Shown here: in pieces, positions 42,967 through 53,900 of the stretch
Layout of the letters: each line of letters opens with the position of its first letter
How positions within the stretch are numbered: the stretch's first letter is position 1
Origin: Porphyra umbilicalis
Taxonomy: Eukaryota > Rhodophyta > Bangiophyceae > Bangiales > Bangiaceae
Direction of reading: 5' to 3'
NCBI GenBank assembly: GCA_002049455.2
Contig: KV918761.1
Span: 372,001 to 436,000, forward strand
Length of the DNA stretch: 64,000 nt
Notes under the pieces: model-generated
Databases searched by the model: none
The model's input: only the letters and a program-made list of their open reading frames with translations
Told to the model about the DNA's origin: nothing
Made by a program: the position numbers and the translations under genes

Positions 42967-45837
42967 ATGGAGGCGGCGTCGGGCGCACTCAGCGAGCTCC
43001 GGTTGGAAAAGGGCGTCAAGGGCTGGGACCCCGTCAAGGTGCCGAGCCGGAGCTCGCTCAAGAGCACCCCTATTGCCACGCCCGAGGGCTCCCTCCGCGG
43101 CGGCTCGCTCTACTCGTCGCGTGCCGCCGACAATGGCCTGTCGGCGGCGGCAGGCAGCAGCGGTCCCGGCACCATGGCGTCCAATGGGGAGACGGCGTCT
43201 TCTTCGCCCGGCAGCAGCGGCAGCAGCAATGGGCGTGTGGGGTGGACGGAGCTCAACGATGCGCTCAATGCCAAGCTCGCCTCCAAGTCGACGCTGCTCG
43301 ATAAGCAGCACGTGACGGAGGAGATTGATGAGCGCGACGTCAAGACTCCCGACAATTGGATCCCCCGCCACCCGGCCATGGTGCGCCTGACTGGCAAACA
43401 CCCATTCAACTCGGAGGCGCCCCTGTCCATGCTCGTCGACCAGGGTTTCATCACCCCCCCGTCCCTGCACTTTGTGCGCAACCACGGGGCGGCTCCGCAG
43501 TTGTCGTTTGAGGACCACCGCATGGAGGTGACGGGCCTCGTTGACAAGCCGCTGACCCTGTCGATGGAGGACATCCTGTCGATGCCGTCGGTGACTATCC
43601 CCGTGACACTAACATGTGCCGGCAACCGGCGGAAGGAGCAGAATATGACAAAGCAGACGATTGGCTTCTCGTGGGGTGCCGCCGCCACCAGCTGCAACTT
43701 TTGGACGGGTGTGCGCCTGCGGGACGTGCTCACAAAGGCCGGCATCCAGATGGACAAGGCCCGCCACGTGTGCTTTGTTGGCTGCGACGACCTGCCGGGC
43801 GGCAAGTATGGCACGTCGATTGACTTAGCGACGGCCATGGATCCGTTTGGAGAGGTGATGCTCGCGTACGAGCAGAATGGTATCCGGCTGACACCCGACC
43901 ACGGCGCACCGCTGCGGGTGATCATCCCCGGGTGGATTGGTGGCCGCATGGTCAAGTGGCTGACGGGCGTGTCGGTGACGGCGGAAGAGTCGCAGGAGCA
44001 CTACCACTTCTTTGACAACCGCATCATGCCACCACACGTGGACGCGGAGCTGGCCAAGTCGGAGGGCTGGTGGTACAAGCGCGAGTACCTGTTTAACCAG
44101 CTCAACATCAACTCGGCGATGAGCTCGCCGGCCAATGGGGAGCTCATGTCCCTGTCGGGCGCGGGCGTGTACACACTCAAGGGTTACGCCTACTCTGGCG
44201 GCGGCCGCAAGGTCACCCGCGTGGAGGTGTCGATTGACGGCGGTAAGACGTGGCTGCTCGCCACCGTCGACCACCCCGAGGAGCGCCACTCGCACTCGCC
44301 CTCCTATGGCCGCTACTACTGCTGGGCCTTCTGGGAGTACACGATTGACAAATTTGCGCTGCTCAACGCCGCCACCAGCTCGGGCGAGCTGCTCGTCCGC
44401 GCGTGGGACGAGGGCAACAACACGCAGCCCGCCAAGCTGACGTGGAACCTGATGGGTATGGGTAACAACTGCTACTTCCGTGTGACGGTCGCGCCCAAGC
44501 AGTCGTCGGGCGAGTTTGCGCTCGAGTTTCTTCACCCGACCGTGCCCGGGCCGGCTGAGGGCGGCTGGATGCCCCCGCCGCAGGAGTCGGTGGTTGCCGC
44601 AGCCGCCGCCGCCGCGGTGGCGGAGACGCTCAAGCGTGCCAAGTCGGCGCCCCAAATCAACAAGATGGATCAGGAGGGTGAGAAGACTTACACCCTCGAA
44701 GAGATTGCCAAGCACGACACGGACGAGGACTCGTGGATTGTCGTGCACAATAAGGTGTATGACGCCACGCCCTTCCTCAAGGACCACCCGGGGGGTGGCG
44801 CGTCGATCGTCATGAACGCCGGTGCCGACTGCACGGAGGAGTTTGACGCCATCCACTCGACCAAGGCCAAGGCCATGCTCGATGACTACTACATTGGTGA
44901 GCTCGCGATTGAGGATATTGAGGATGAGCCGGAACAGCCTGCGCTCCACATGTCCAAGTCGTCGGTGCAGCTGATGAAGGACGACTTTAAGGAGCAGAGC
45001 GTGCGCAGCGTGCAAAAGGGCACTGCGAATGTGGCGAAGGAGTCGCATGCGCCGGTCGCGCTCAACCCCAAGAAGTGGATGAATTTCCCGCTCATTGAGA
45101 AGGAGGAGTTGAGCCACGACACTCGCCGCTTCCGCTTTGGCTTGCCGACCAAGGAGCACCGTCTTGGCCTGCCGATTGGCTTCCACATGTTCCTCTCCGC
45201 CACCATTGACGGAGCTTTGGTCATGCGCGCCTACACCCCGACGTCGTCGGACGCGCAACTTGGCTACTTTGACCTGGTCATCAAGGTGTACTTTGCCAAC
45301 GTGCACCCGAAGTTCCCGGACGGCGGCAAGCTGACCCAGTATCTCGAGTCGCTTTCGCTCGGCGACGAGGTGCGCGTCAAGGGCCCGCTCGGCCACATTG
45401 AGTACCGCGGCCGTGGGGAGATGATTATCGACGGCAAGCCGCGGACGGTCTCTGCCTTGACGGGCCTCATGGCCGGCAGCGGTATCACCCCCTTCTACCA
45501 GATCCTCCAGGCGGTCGCTGCGGACCCCGAGGACAACACGCCACTGTACCTCATCTACGCCAACCAGTCGCCGGAGGATGTGCTGCTGCGCGCGGAGCTC
45601 GACAAGCTCGACGCGGAGCACGAGAACATCCACGTGTGGTACACGTGCGACCGCGCGCCAGAGAACTGGCAGTACGACATTGGTTTTGTGACGGAGGCGA
45701 TGGTCAAGGCACATGGCGCGCCGGCGGGGCCGGACGTGCTCGGCCTGTCGTGCGGGCCGCCGCCGTTCATCAAGTTTGCGGCTGCGCCCAACCTGTCCAA
45801 GAACGGGTACGCAGAGGACTGCCAGTTCCTCTTTTAA
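42967..45837 (+). CDS. Assimilatory NAD(P)H nitrate reductase
   Basis: Reduces nitrate to nitrite in the cytosol, the first step of nitrate assimilation. Intronless, 956 residues from the ATG at 42967, whose context is CAACCATGG; about the usual family length. Order: Ser-rich N-terminus (1-110); molybdenum-cofactor domain with ligand Cys217 in TCAGNRRKEQ; dimerisation domain from about 376; hinge 1 (about 535-572) with LKRAKSAP, Ser560; cytochrome b5 domain (573-645) with haem ligands His607 (HPGG) and His630; hinge 2; FAD domain with R754-x-YTP; NAD(P)H domain with GLMAGSGITP near 833 and CGPPP near 928; it ends in Phe, as plant enzymes do. Ser560 sits as R-x-x-S-x-P, the plant 14-3-3 site pattern. 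All catalytic residues I can check are present. Nitrate transporter or nitrite reductase genes are not next to it. Confidence 0.98.
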   Translation: MEAASGALSELRLEKGVKGWDPVKVPSRSSLKSTPIATPEGSLRGGSLYSSRAADNGLSAAAGSSGPGTMASNGETASSSPGSSGSSNGRVGWTELNDALNAKLASKSTLLDKQHVTEEIDERDVKTPDNWIPRHPAMVRLTGKHPFNSEAPLSMLVDQGFITPPSLHFVRNHGAAPQLSFEDHRMEVTGLVDKPLTLSMEDILSMPSVTIPVTLTCAGNRRKEQNMTKQTIGFSWGAAATSCNFWTGVRLRDVLTKAGIQMDKARHVCFVGCDDLPGGKYGTSIDLATAMDPFGEVMLAYEQNGIRLTPDHGAPLRVIIPGWIGGRMVKWLTGVSVTAEESQEHYHFFDNRIMPPHVDAELAKSEGWWYKREYLFNQLNINSAMSSPANGELMSLSGAGVYTLKGYAYSGGGRKVTRVEVSIDGGKTWLLATVDHPEERHSHSPSYGRYYCWAFWEYTIDKFALLNAATSSGELLVRAWDEGNNTQPAKLTWNLMGMGNNCYFRVTVAPKQSSGEFALEFLHPTVPGPAEGGWMPPPQESVVAAAAAAAVAETLKRAKSAPQINKMDQEGEKTYTLEEIAKHDTDEDSWIVVHNKVYDATPFLKDHPGGGASIVMNAGADCTEEFDAIHSTKAKAMLDDYYIGELAIEDIEDEPEQPALHMSKSSVQLMKDDFKEQSVRSVQKGTANVAKESHAPVALNPKKWMNFPLIEKEELSHDTRRFRFGLPTKEHRLGLPIGFHMFLSATIDGALVMRAYTPTSSDAQLGYFDLVIKVYFANVHPKFPDGGKLTQYLESLSLGDEVRVKGPLGHIEYRGRGEMIIDGKPRTVSALTGLMAGSGITPFYQILQAVAADPEDNTPLYLIYANQSPEDVLLRAELDKLDAEHENIHVWYTCDRAPENWQYDIGFVTEAMVKAHGAPAGPDVLGLSCGPPPFIKFAAAPNLSKNGYAEDCQFLF

Positions 45838-46342
45838 GTGTCGCACGCGCGGGTGGCTGACTGTGTGCATTCTCTCATGTTGTAGTCCCGTTCGCATGTA
45901 TTTTGTTTTGCAATGCATTGATGTGGTCAACGGCCGGTACGTTGACCAATGGCGGCGGCTCTAGCTTTACTCGAGCCGGCCCCTCCTCTCATCGATAGCA
46001 TGGATGTAGGGTTCGATATGGCACTTCCCCCGAAAATGGACGCACCGCCGATCAGGAAGCATCGTTCCCACATCGTGCTGTAAGAGAACCTCCTGCATGT
46101 GGAGCCAATGACTGTGCCGCATTTGTGCCCCGGTAAAACTTGTCGCACTCTGCTGATCCCCACGCGAGATGCAGGAAGCCGACAAACATCGTCAGACATC
46201 TGGTGCCCTCGAACGAACGCCCTTTTTCGTCCGTTTCTCGTTCGGATGGCATCGGCCGGACGAATCGGCATTCGTTTGTCCCAGCGATCGGCAGTCGTCC
46301 GGTCAGACGAGCGGCCGAACGAAAGGCCTTTCGTCCGGACAG
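45838..46342. other. 3' flank of nitrate reductase, no gene seen
   Basis: Includes the 3' untranslated region. TTGTAG and ATTTTGTTTTG lie near 45880-45910 but there is no clear AATAAA. From 46200, words like CGTTCG and CGTCCG recur on both strands. Confidence 0.35.
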
Positions 46343-46678
46343 CACTGTGTGGCGGTATGAAATTCCCGAGAAAAAGTGAGATCTTTTCTTTCATTATAAA
46401 TAAGGAGGAGTTATTTCGATTCGACCGCATCCAACTCTGCCGACTATCCTGCAGAAGATTCCTGAAAAGGTGTCGAACAATCGCGAAGATTATCTTCCCA
46501 ATCCGCTCGAGTCGTCTTGCAGATCGTATTTGGAACTTACCTGGTCCGATCCGACAATCAGACTTGTCTTGGATGGCGGATGGTCCTGAGATCAGACCAG
46601 GAACTGTTTTCCAGATTGTTTCCAGGACTGTTCCGCAGCGTATCTCGTGGCATGGCCACTGGACCAAACGACAAACAA

Positions 46679-47393
46679 TTCCAGGCACGTGCGTGCAATA
46701 CCCTGGCCTTCAGGACAGTGGCGCGCTCGGCGACGCATTGACACCGGGCACGCCGGCCGGCTCTATGGCCGCGAGCGCGCACGGGGGCTCGTACAGCCAC
46801 GTTGCCGTGGTGGGGGGGGCGTCGGGCGGGGAAAGGGGGCCGCCTCCGCCACCGCAGCGGCGGCGGCCCCCGCCGGCGTCGCGCCGCGCCCACGGGCGAG
46901 GCCGTCACTCCGCCGCGCAGCGCATCTGCGCACGCCGGGCAGGGCGGCCGAAACGGCGCACGGGTGGGCGGGTGGGACTGATCGCCGCGTGCCGAGGCGC
47001 CTGTAACCGCGCCGCCAGATGGCGTCAGCAAACGCCGACGCGCCGCCGCAACAGAAGACGGCGCGCAGGCACGATCACCCGCGGGTTATCGTGGGCGCGT
47101 CAAGCCCCGGAAGTCGCTGCGCACGGTCACCGCGCGCAACTCGGGGCGGTAGAGGGGGCACGGGGGCAGGCGCCGTCCGGGTCCAGTGACCCCTGTGGCA
47201 GGACAGTCCTTCTCAGCCACGTAACTCCATTCGTTTTTAGCGTCATCGCGACCCTTCCAACACTGACACGCCCTCAGATCCCTGAGGACACGAATGCAGA
47301 CTGCCCCCTCTGAAACGGAGAGCAAGTCCCTTGATCTAAGTATATGTGTGCATCACTACACTTTGAGAGCACCCTGTCCGAAAGGCCAGGGAA
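46679..47393. mobile_element. Inverted-repeat element family M, copy 2 (occupied site)
   Basis: 715 bp, TTCCAGGCACGTGCG to GGCCAGGGAA, reverse complement of 37774-38475. The twin repeat lacks it at 62885/62886, where AACAA runs straight into ATCCG. Either TTCC...GGAA are the ends with no duplication, or a 2-bp AA is duplicated; the sequence allows both. Confidence 0.85.
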
Positions 47394-47652
47394 ATCCGTG
47401 CGCGCGTTGGACCGACTGGTCTAGCGTTCGAACAAGATCCGATCTCCATCCTGTACCCGTAGAATGAGGACGCGGACGGGTTCCAGACTGTCTTCAGAGC
47501 CAGGCAACAGCCTCGACGAGAGATAACAGTGTCGTCACGCGATAAGCGCATACCCAGGATAAGTTCAGAACTACGTCGGTGCCCGACATGACAGACAAAG
47601 CACAGGGATAGCTGAGAATAAGTCCTACAGATAAAGCAGCAGGACAGCCTTT

Positions 47653-48068
47653 GGAACGATCCTGTCGACAGTTAGTATTTTTCTTCATCCGATCGCTTGA
47701 TACTCTATCCGGAGATCTACCGCCTGGCATGCCAGCAGGACAGCCTTCGGAACGGTCCTGTCGACAGTTAGTATTTTTCTTCATCCGATCGCTTGATACT
47801 CTATCCGGAGATCTACCGCCTGGCATGCCAGCAGGACAGCCTTCGGAACGGTCCTGTCGACAGTTAGTATTTTTATTCATCCGATCGCTTCCTGCTTTTT
47901 CTGGAGATCTGCCGCCTGGAATGTCATCAGGACAGCCTTCGGAACGGTCCTGTCGACAGTTATTATTTTTATTCATCAGACTGCTTCCTGCTTTATCTGG
48001 AGATCTGCCGCCTGGAATGTCACCAGGACAGCCTTCGGAACGGTCCTGTCGACAGTTGTTCTTTTTGT
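47653..48068. repeat. 96-bp tandem array, R1 copy B
   Basis: GGAACGRTCCTGTCGACAG starts at 47653, 47749, 47845, 47941 and 48037, exactly 96 bp apart. The period is a multiple of three; frames on both strands are open (32-residue units). Confidence 0.95.
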
Positions 48069-48402
48069 TCATCAGATGTGCCATGATCATGACGCTCATG
48101 TCTTCTCCACGACCATTCGTCAGAAAAAGCAAGGAAGATTATGTCAGAAAAACAAGGCAGATTATGCTGGAAAAATTGAGGAAAAAACGACAGAAACGAG
48201 GAAAAAAGGGACATGCATGGACAAAAAGACATAGAGGTCAAGAAAATGGGAGAAACAAACGACTCTGGATACCACAGAGGCCAAGAAAACGGCAGCCACA
48301 ACAGGTCACAGATCGTGTTCGCCTTCGTCGGCATGGAGCAGTCGTCCGTGTCAGCGTGGTGGATCATATGAAACTCGCTTCAAGCAGACCGATAGGAGTG
48401 AG

Positions 48403-49119
48403 TTAGTCCGGTTCCTCGTCTGAGAGATCAACATCTCCAGCCTTGAGGTCTTTCAACTCATCCCGCATGCACCGCACAACGCCCTTGCGAGCCTCGTGGC
48501 TCTCTGGTCGCAAAAATTTGGGGTACTCTGCCATGTCAACGTAGCTTTTCAGACAGGCGGCTCCGGCTGCTCGCACAGAGGTCCACACTTCGCTGGCGTC
48601 CAGAAACAAAAGCTCAGCAATGATGGCCGCCGCCGCTCCGTTCATGTCAAGCGCACGGACCAACTCGTTGTGGCCGTCCTTCAGTCTCAGTCGGTAACCA
48701 ACGCCTGGATTCTCAGCTTGCGCGCCGGCGGCAGAGGCACCCGAAACGGCTGCAGCAAGCACCACGCGTTCCATGGACGCCTTCTGTACGTCATCGTCCA
48801 TGTAAACTCCCAAGGTGCGATACACGAGCAGCCGAGCAGAGGTGCGACGCCTGTTGCAGCGAGTACGAAGACCCTTCTTCAGAGCCACTTTCACAGCACG
48901 TCGATGGCCCGACCAGCCACTTGTGGTGTAGTCAATCTGGTTCGCATACTTCTCAACCGCTTTGGTCATAACTGCTCGGAGAGGGTGAGTACAGTCTCTA
49001 TTGGGGCCTTCCAGTTGTCCAGGGGGGGCCAGCCATGAGAGGCAATTGTGTTCGGGCGAGTCGGCGGTGCTTCCATTCGTTCCGGGGCTCACAGTCCCAT
49101 TGGAAATTTTCCTTAACAT
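48403..49119 (-). CDS. R1-family protein, full copy, unknown function
   Basis: 238 residues, ATG at 49119 (MLRKISNGTVSP), stop TAA at 48403. The N-terminal half is basic, with KKGLRTRCNRRRTSAR, then YRTLGVYMDDD. The middle is Ala-rich; the C-terminal half is predicted helical (IIAELLFLDASEVWTSVR, VVRCMRDELKDL) and ends acidic in DLSDEEPD. No known domain, no signal peptide, no membrane segment. Conservation of the protein between copies at 17, 33533 and 63896, with mostly conservative differences, suggests it has been under selection in a multi-copy element or gene family. The downstream flank is shared with 63600-63895. It could be an accessory protein of a DNA transposon or a host family spread with repeats. 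Confidence 0.7.
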   Translation of the reverse strand: MLRKISNGTVSPGTNGSTADSPEHNCLSWLAPPGQLEGPNRDCTHPLRAVMTKAVEKYANQIDYTTSGWSGHRRAVKVALKKGLRTRCNRRRTSARLLVYRTLGVYMDDDVQKASMERVVLAAAVSGASAAGAQAENPGVGYRLRLKDGHNELVRALDMNGAAAAIIAELLFLDASEVWTSVRAAGAACLKSYVDMAEYPKFLRPESHEARKGVVRCMRDELKDLKAGDVDLSDEEPD

Positions 49120-49895
49120 GGCCTGTGTGCAGTCCAGACACTAGCGAATAGGGCACCACTGACAACTGGGCATGGCGGCGGAGCATCAGGAGCTTCATCA
49201 GCCCCGCTACTCGGCATCACTTCGACGCGCAAGACGCCGTCTCGTTCAACGTTAGTCCGCGCAAGAGCGTCCTGGCGTCTCAGTCCAGGTGTGGGCTCCG
49301 CAACCCCGATAGTACATCAGTCAACGTGTGTCTTTTCCCAAGCGCAACAGAGTCTCAGTGAAAGTAGGTCTCTGTGCAACCGTAACAGGGCCCCAGTCAA
49401 CGAGTAGTACTCTGAGGAGCAGGGAAGAGAGTGCCACGACAACACGTTTGAGATCTGTCCAAGAGAGGACGTACGCACACAGATGCAGACGGCGCTGGGC
49501 GGAGCTGCACCGCAGGTGATCTCCTGAGCAGGCACAGGTATCCGCAGGTGATCTCCTAAGCAGGCACAGGTATCCTGGAAAAGCCGGATACAGCGCGAGG
49601 GCGACGCAGGCTTCTGATCTGCGGCGGGAGATGCGGTTCGCCATGACCATAAATGTACGTATTTCCCTTTGCGCGTAGTATTTGTCACGAAGATTAGAAG
49701 CACACGTTGGTGCAAGGAGCCCATATGCTCTAGTCGAGCGGGCCGGTCGGGCGAGGCCGAGGATCCCGTACGTGCTGCATGCGTTAAGGTCGTACATTTC
49801 TGTTGTCGACGATGACCATGACTTGATTTCACGCGCGGAATTGTTTGTGCATTGACTTACAATACTGTTGGAGATTGTGCAGCTTCCAATTCACC
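49120..49895. other. No gene seen; one short tandem duplication
   Basis: GCAGGTGATCTCCT.AGCAGG occurs at about 49512 and 49546, a 34-bp duplication. The frames here are short and unconvincing. Confidence 0.4.
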
Positions 49896-49898
49896 GGG

Positions 49899-50094
49899 CC
49901 GCGGCCGACGGGTGATCTCAGATCGGACGCCGCGCCCTCCACGCCGCGCCTAGATCGGGGTTCCGCACGTATCCGGTGCGGGACGGGTTCACCCGGCCGC
50001 GGCCGACGGGTGATCTCAGATCGAACGCCGCACCCTCCACGCCGTGCCTAGATCGGGGTACCGCATGTATCCGGTGTGAGACGGGGCGAGAACG
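49899..50094. repeat. 98-bp direct duplication
   Basis: CCGCGGCCGACGGGTGATCT begins at 49899 and 49997. The units share about 90 of 98 bases. Confidence 0.85.
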
Positions 50095-50512
50095 GCGTCC
50101 CAGGCACACGCGCGGCTGCCCCGGCCACGCCAGGTCGTGGCACGCTCCCCACGGACTGCCACGCCCGGTCGCGGCACGCACAGTACCCTCTGGCGAGCAC
50201 AGTCGCGGCATGCACTGTATCCAGGGACCGCCACGCCCAGTCTCCGCCACCGACCAGCGCCGTCGCACTCGTGCCGTCACAGTGTCTGCACCACCACTCC
50301 TTCTCCTCCACGACTCATTTCTCCATCCCCTCCTCGCTTGTTCTTCTTTCCCCCTTCTCCATCCCCGTTTGTTGTTGCGCCCCCCGCTCCCCCCTTTCCC
50401 CCCTTTGTTTTTTTTTGGGCGCACCTGTGAGGAGGGAGGCCCGCTACCCCACTGGAGGGTGCGGGCCAGACCGCGACCGACCGCCCCTACGGGTGATCGG
50501 GTGTCCGTGAAG

Positions 50513-50950
50513 CCGCGGGCTGTGTCCCCCTTGTTGGGGCCACCCGCTGGTATTTTGGAGTGGCCGCCACGCCGGGTGGGCGGTCTTCACTGTGTTTTCT
50601 CACTCGTCACCCCGCCGGTGGGTGCTTGTGGGACCGTTACCAATCGCCCATTAGGGCGAGTGGGACTGGGTGGTGCCGCGGGCTGTGTCCCCTTTCTGGG
50701 ACCAACCGCTGGCGGTGCACGTCGCCGGCACGCGAGCCGGGCCGGCTTGACTGTTCGATTTTCGCTCGCCACCCCGCCGGTGGGTGCGTGCGTAACTGGT
50801 GCCGATTGCCCACGCGGGCGATCGCGCTGTTGTGGTACCGCGGACTGTGTCCCTCTATCTGGGGCCAACCGCTGGGATTTACGAGTGGCCGCCACGCCGG
50901 GTGGGCGGTCTTCTTTGAGAATTTCGGTTTGTCTCTGTCCTCGTGACAGC
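50513..50950. repeat. 163-bp tandem repeat upstream of the long frame
   Basis: CCGCGGGCTGTGTCCC begins at 50513, 50676 and 50838 (CCGCGGACTGTGTCCC), so the period is 162-163 bp; the third unit is partial. Shared words include GGCCGCCACGCCGGG and CACCCCGCCGGTGGGTG. The array ends just before the ATG at 50956. Confidence 0.88.
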
Positions 50951-50955
50951 TGACT

Positions 50956-53900
50956 ATGGATGAGCACGATGCCCCAGAGCCCCTTGGGCCTATCCCGGGC
51001 GAATTGAGTCGCAACCAGCGTCGTCAAGTGGCGCGCGCCCGGACACGGGCGGAGGCCATGACTGCTGAAGCTGCTGGGGTGGCTGAGCAAGCCGCCCGGG
51101 CTGTCAATGCGGCGCGTGCGGTCGAACGAGGTGCGGTTGCGGTGGCGCTACGGGCCGAGCACACTGCGGCACCGGCCCCGTTGGCTCCCCTCGGCACCGG
51201 TCGCGAAATTGCGCCCGTGGCAGGTCGTGGCCGTGTTCGAGGCCGCGGCGGCGGTCGCGAGAGAGGCCGCGGCAGGGGCGACGCGGGCCCCAATCGACTC
51301 GGCGGGCGCTCACACGCGGTTCGACGCGGGGATGGTGGCGGATCGCGGCTCGAATCGGCTGCTGACAGTGCCTCAGCCGCTGTCGGGGGACATCAGCCCT
51401 CACCAGGCCTGAGCGGCAGCGGTCGGGTGAACGCGTGCGGCGCGACGCCCACGCCACGCAATCGCCAGCCGGCTGTCCGGCCCACCCCGTCGTATGGGCC
51501 GGCACCCGGTGGCGACCGGGCCCAGTCTGCATCGGAAGTGATCGCCATCATCAACGATGGGCGGCGAGATTTGACTGGTCGAGTGGGCGGGCTTACAGCC
51601 TCGCAGCTGCGGATGCTTCTCTCGGCCTTGGAACTCGCGGGACCTGACTATCTTCCGAGCCTCGAACGAATGCAGATCCTGAGCCAGTGCCGTGGGGGCT
51701 GTGGCGACGTGGAGGCCATTGATTCGCTAATGGCTTCAGCTGTAAGGATGTTGCAGAACGACGGCGGTGGTCCGCCGAGTCCTGCGGACACTACGGCCGC
51801 AAGCTTCCTTGTGAGGCAGGCTCTGGCGTCTCACGCATGCAAGGGCCAGTGCTTTGGGGGGGTGAAGCGCTCCCTCCATCTTGCTTCCCGCCCAGCCCCG
51901 TCGCCTGCCCCATCTGCCGCCCTGCCTCCTGCTCCGATCCTCAACGCTGGAGCCTTGCCTCGTGCACCCCCCGCCAATGCACCGGCTGCGTCGAGCACGC
52001 GCCGGCGGCCGCCCGGGCGGCCACTCCCGCCTCCTGCGAAGCGCCTCCGCCGCACGACCAGCCACGATGGGGACCCGCAGTCGGTCGCAACTGTAACAAC
52101 GTTTTCGCCGCCAACGCCGCGTGGTGCGCCGTCTTTGCCAATGGCGTCTGGAGCAAGAGATGTCCTGAACGCTCTGCCGGGAGCAGTAGAACCTGTCGTG
52201 CCGCTGCTTTTCTTTTCGGCGCGCGCCGAAAGGCGGCTCCAGCTGTCAGCAGCGGATATCGGGTCGCTGGCAGAGGGCGAGTACATGTCCAAGCGCATGA
52301 TGGATGGCATGCTGCTGTGGCTTTTATACTGGGCTGACAGCGGTGGAGTGCACGGTGGCCTCCGCGTTCTCTCCGCGCTCGACGCAGAGGACGTGAAGGA
52401 CGCCGTGACTGATGACTGCCTGATCGTCAATAGGGCTGCCAAAGTGTTACTTGACCGCCTTGTGTTCAGGGGGGGCACGGTCATCATGCCAGTGTACAGC
52501 GGTCGGGGATGGTCGGGCTTGGTCGTGCGCCAACTCCATTTGGTCGTTTCCGCCGTCGTGCATACCGTGATAGGTCGTGATGCAGCTCCCGTTCATGGCG
52601 CCGCAGTTGTGCTGATCAACACCTGCGAGACCAGGGGCGGCGCGCAAGTCGACTTTGACATTGTAGACGGCCTCTTCCGGTCGTTGAGTGCTGCGATTTG
52701 TCAAACCCACCTACGTACCAGGGACTCACTCGGAATGCGGATGCGTGTCAACGGGTGCCTGCGGATGCGTTTGCCAGTGCGCCGTGTGGCGATTCCCGGA
52801 GGAGAGGTTGCTGACACGGCGGACCACCTCCTGGCACACGTGTCTTTGCTGCATTCGGCCAAACCACAAGCAGCAGCAGACCTGCTACGTCGTGACAATG
52901 GGCCCCAATGACAAAAGGCCCATGCCCCTCGGCGCTTGCGTGGCCTTGTTCGACGCATCGTGGACGCCCACCGACCCGGTGGAGAGATTTTTCTTGAGCA
53001 GGAGCCCGGCGAGGAGCTGTTGAACGGCTACGATCTCTCGGAGGACGCAGCCGCCGACGGCGAAGAGCCGCTTAAAGACTTGACGGATGACGAAGACGGT
53101 TCCGGTGACAACAGTGCGCATAACGGCAGTCGCAAGGGCGACAGCAGTGGAGGAATAAGACGCAGTCAAGATGGTGACAGTGTCGGGGATGGCGGTGGTG
53201 GGATCGACAATCGCAACGGACGAGGCCCAGCTGACGGCGTCGAAAACGGGTGTCGGACTGATGCGCATCTCGTTCTCGGAGGTTCCCCTCAGGGGCGTTC
53301 GAGAAACGTCCCTCGTGGGGGCATCGACGACGCACGGGGGTCTGGTGGCGGTACTGCTCCTACACACGCTCTTGGAGGCGCTGTGGTTAGTGTGCACGAT
53401 CACGATCGACGGAACAATGGTGGATACAGGCGCCACAGGGAAGTGGAGGCACCGCTGGGTGGTGCAGGCGTTGATGCCCGCGCTCGTTCTGGCGCGGCCG
53501 GTGGTGTGGTTGCTCAAGATGGACGCGACAATGGCGGCGGTAATGCAGTTGAGGCACGGGGACTCGTCGGTGCAGGCGTTGATGCACGCGCTCGTGCTGG
53601 TGCTCCCGTTGGTGTGGCTGCTCGAGATGGGCGCTACAATGATGGTGGTCGTGCAGCGGCGGTACGCGGACTTGGAGGTGCACGCAATGATGCACGCCCT
53701 GGTGGTCGTGGTGCCGATGTTGTGTTTGCTCAAGCTGGGCGCGACGATGGTGCTGGTGGTGCAGCGGCGGTACGCGGGCTTGGAGATGCACGCGTTGATG
53801 CACGTGCAGGTCCTGGTGGTGCTGATGATGTGGTTGCTCAAGATGGACCCGACGATGGTGGTGGTGGTGGAGTGGTGGTACCCAGACTTGGTGGTGCAGC

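Larger units (their letters stand above)
46343..49119 (-). repeat. Dispersed R1 repeat, copy B, with its gene
   Basis: From CACTGTGTGGCGGTATG at 46343 the sequence is almost identical to 62550 onward: 46343-46678 matches 62550-62885, and 47394 onward matches from 62886. The match continues through the 96-bp array into the R1 gene, until the window ends. The 715 bp between are a nested element M. The right boundary is unknown; the stated end is the gene start. Confidence 0.8.

Noticed and set aside
46099-47313. A 404-codon plus frame spanning the R1 flank and element M
   Set aside because: It crosses a transposon boundary proved by the empty site at 62885, so it cannot be an old gene.
47653-48068. 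CRISPR-like look of the 96-bp and 108-bp arrays
   Set aside because: The units are contiguous with no unique spacers, and the genome is eukaryotic.
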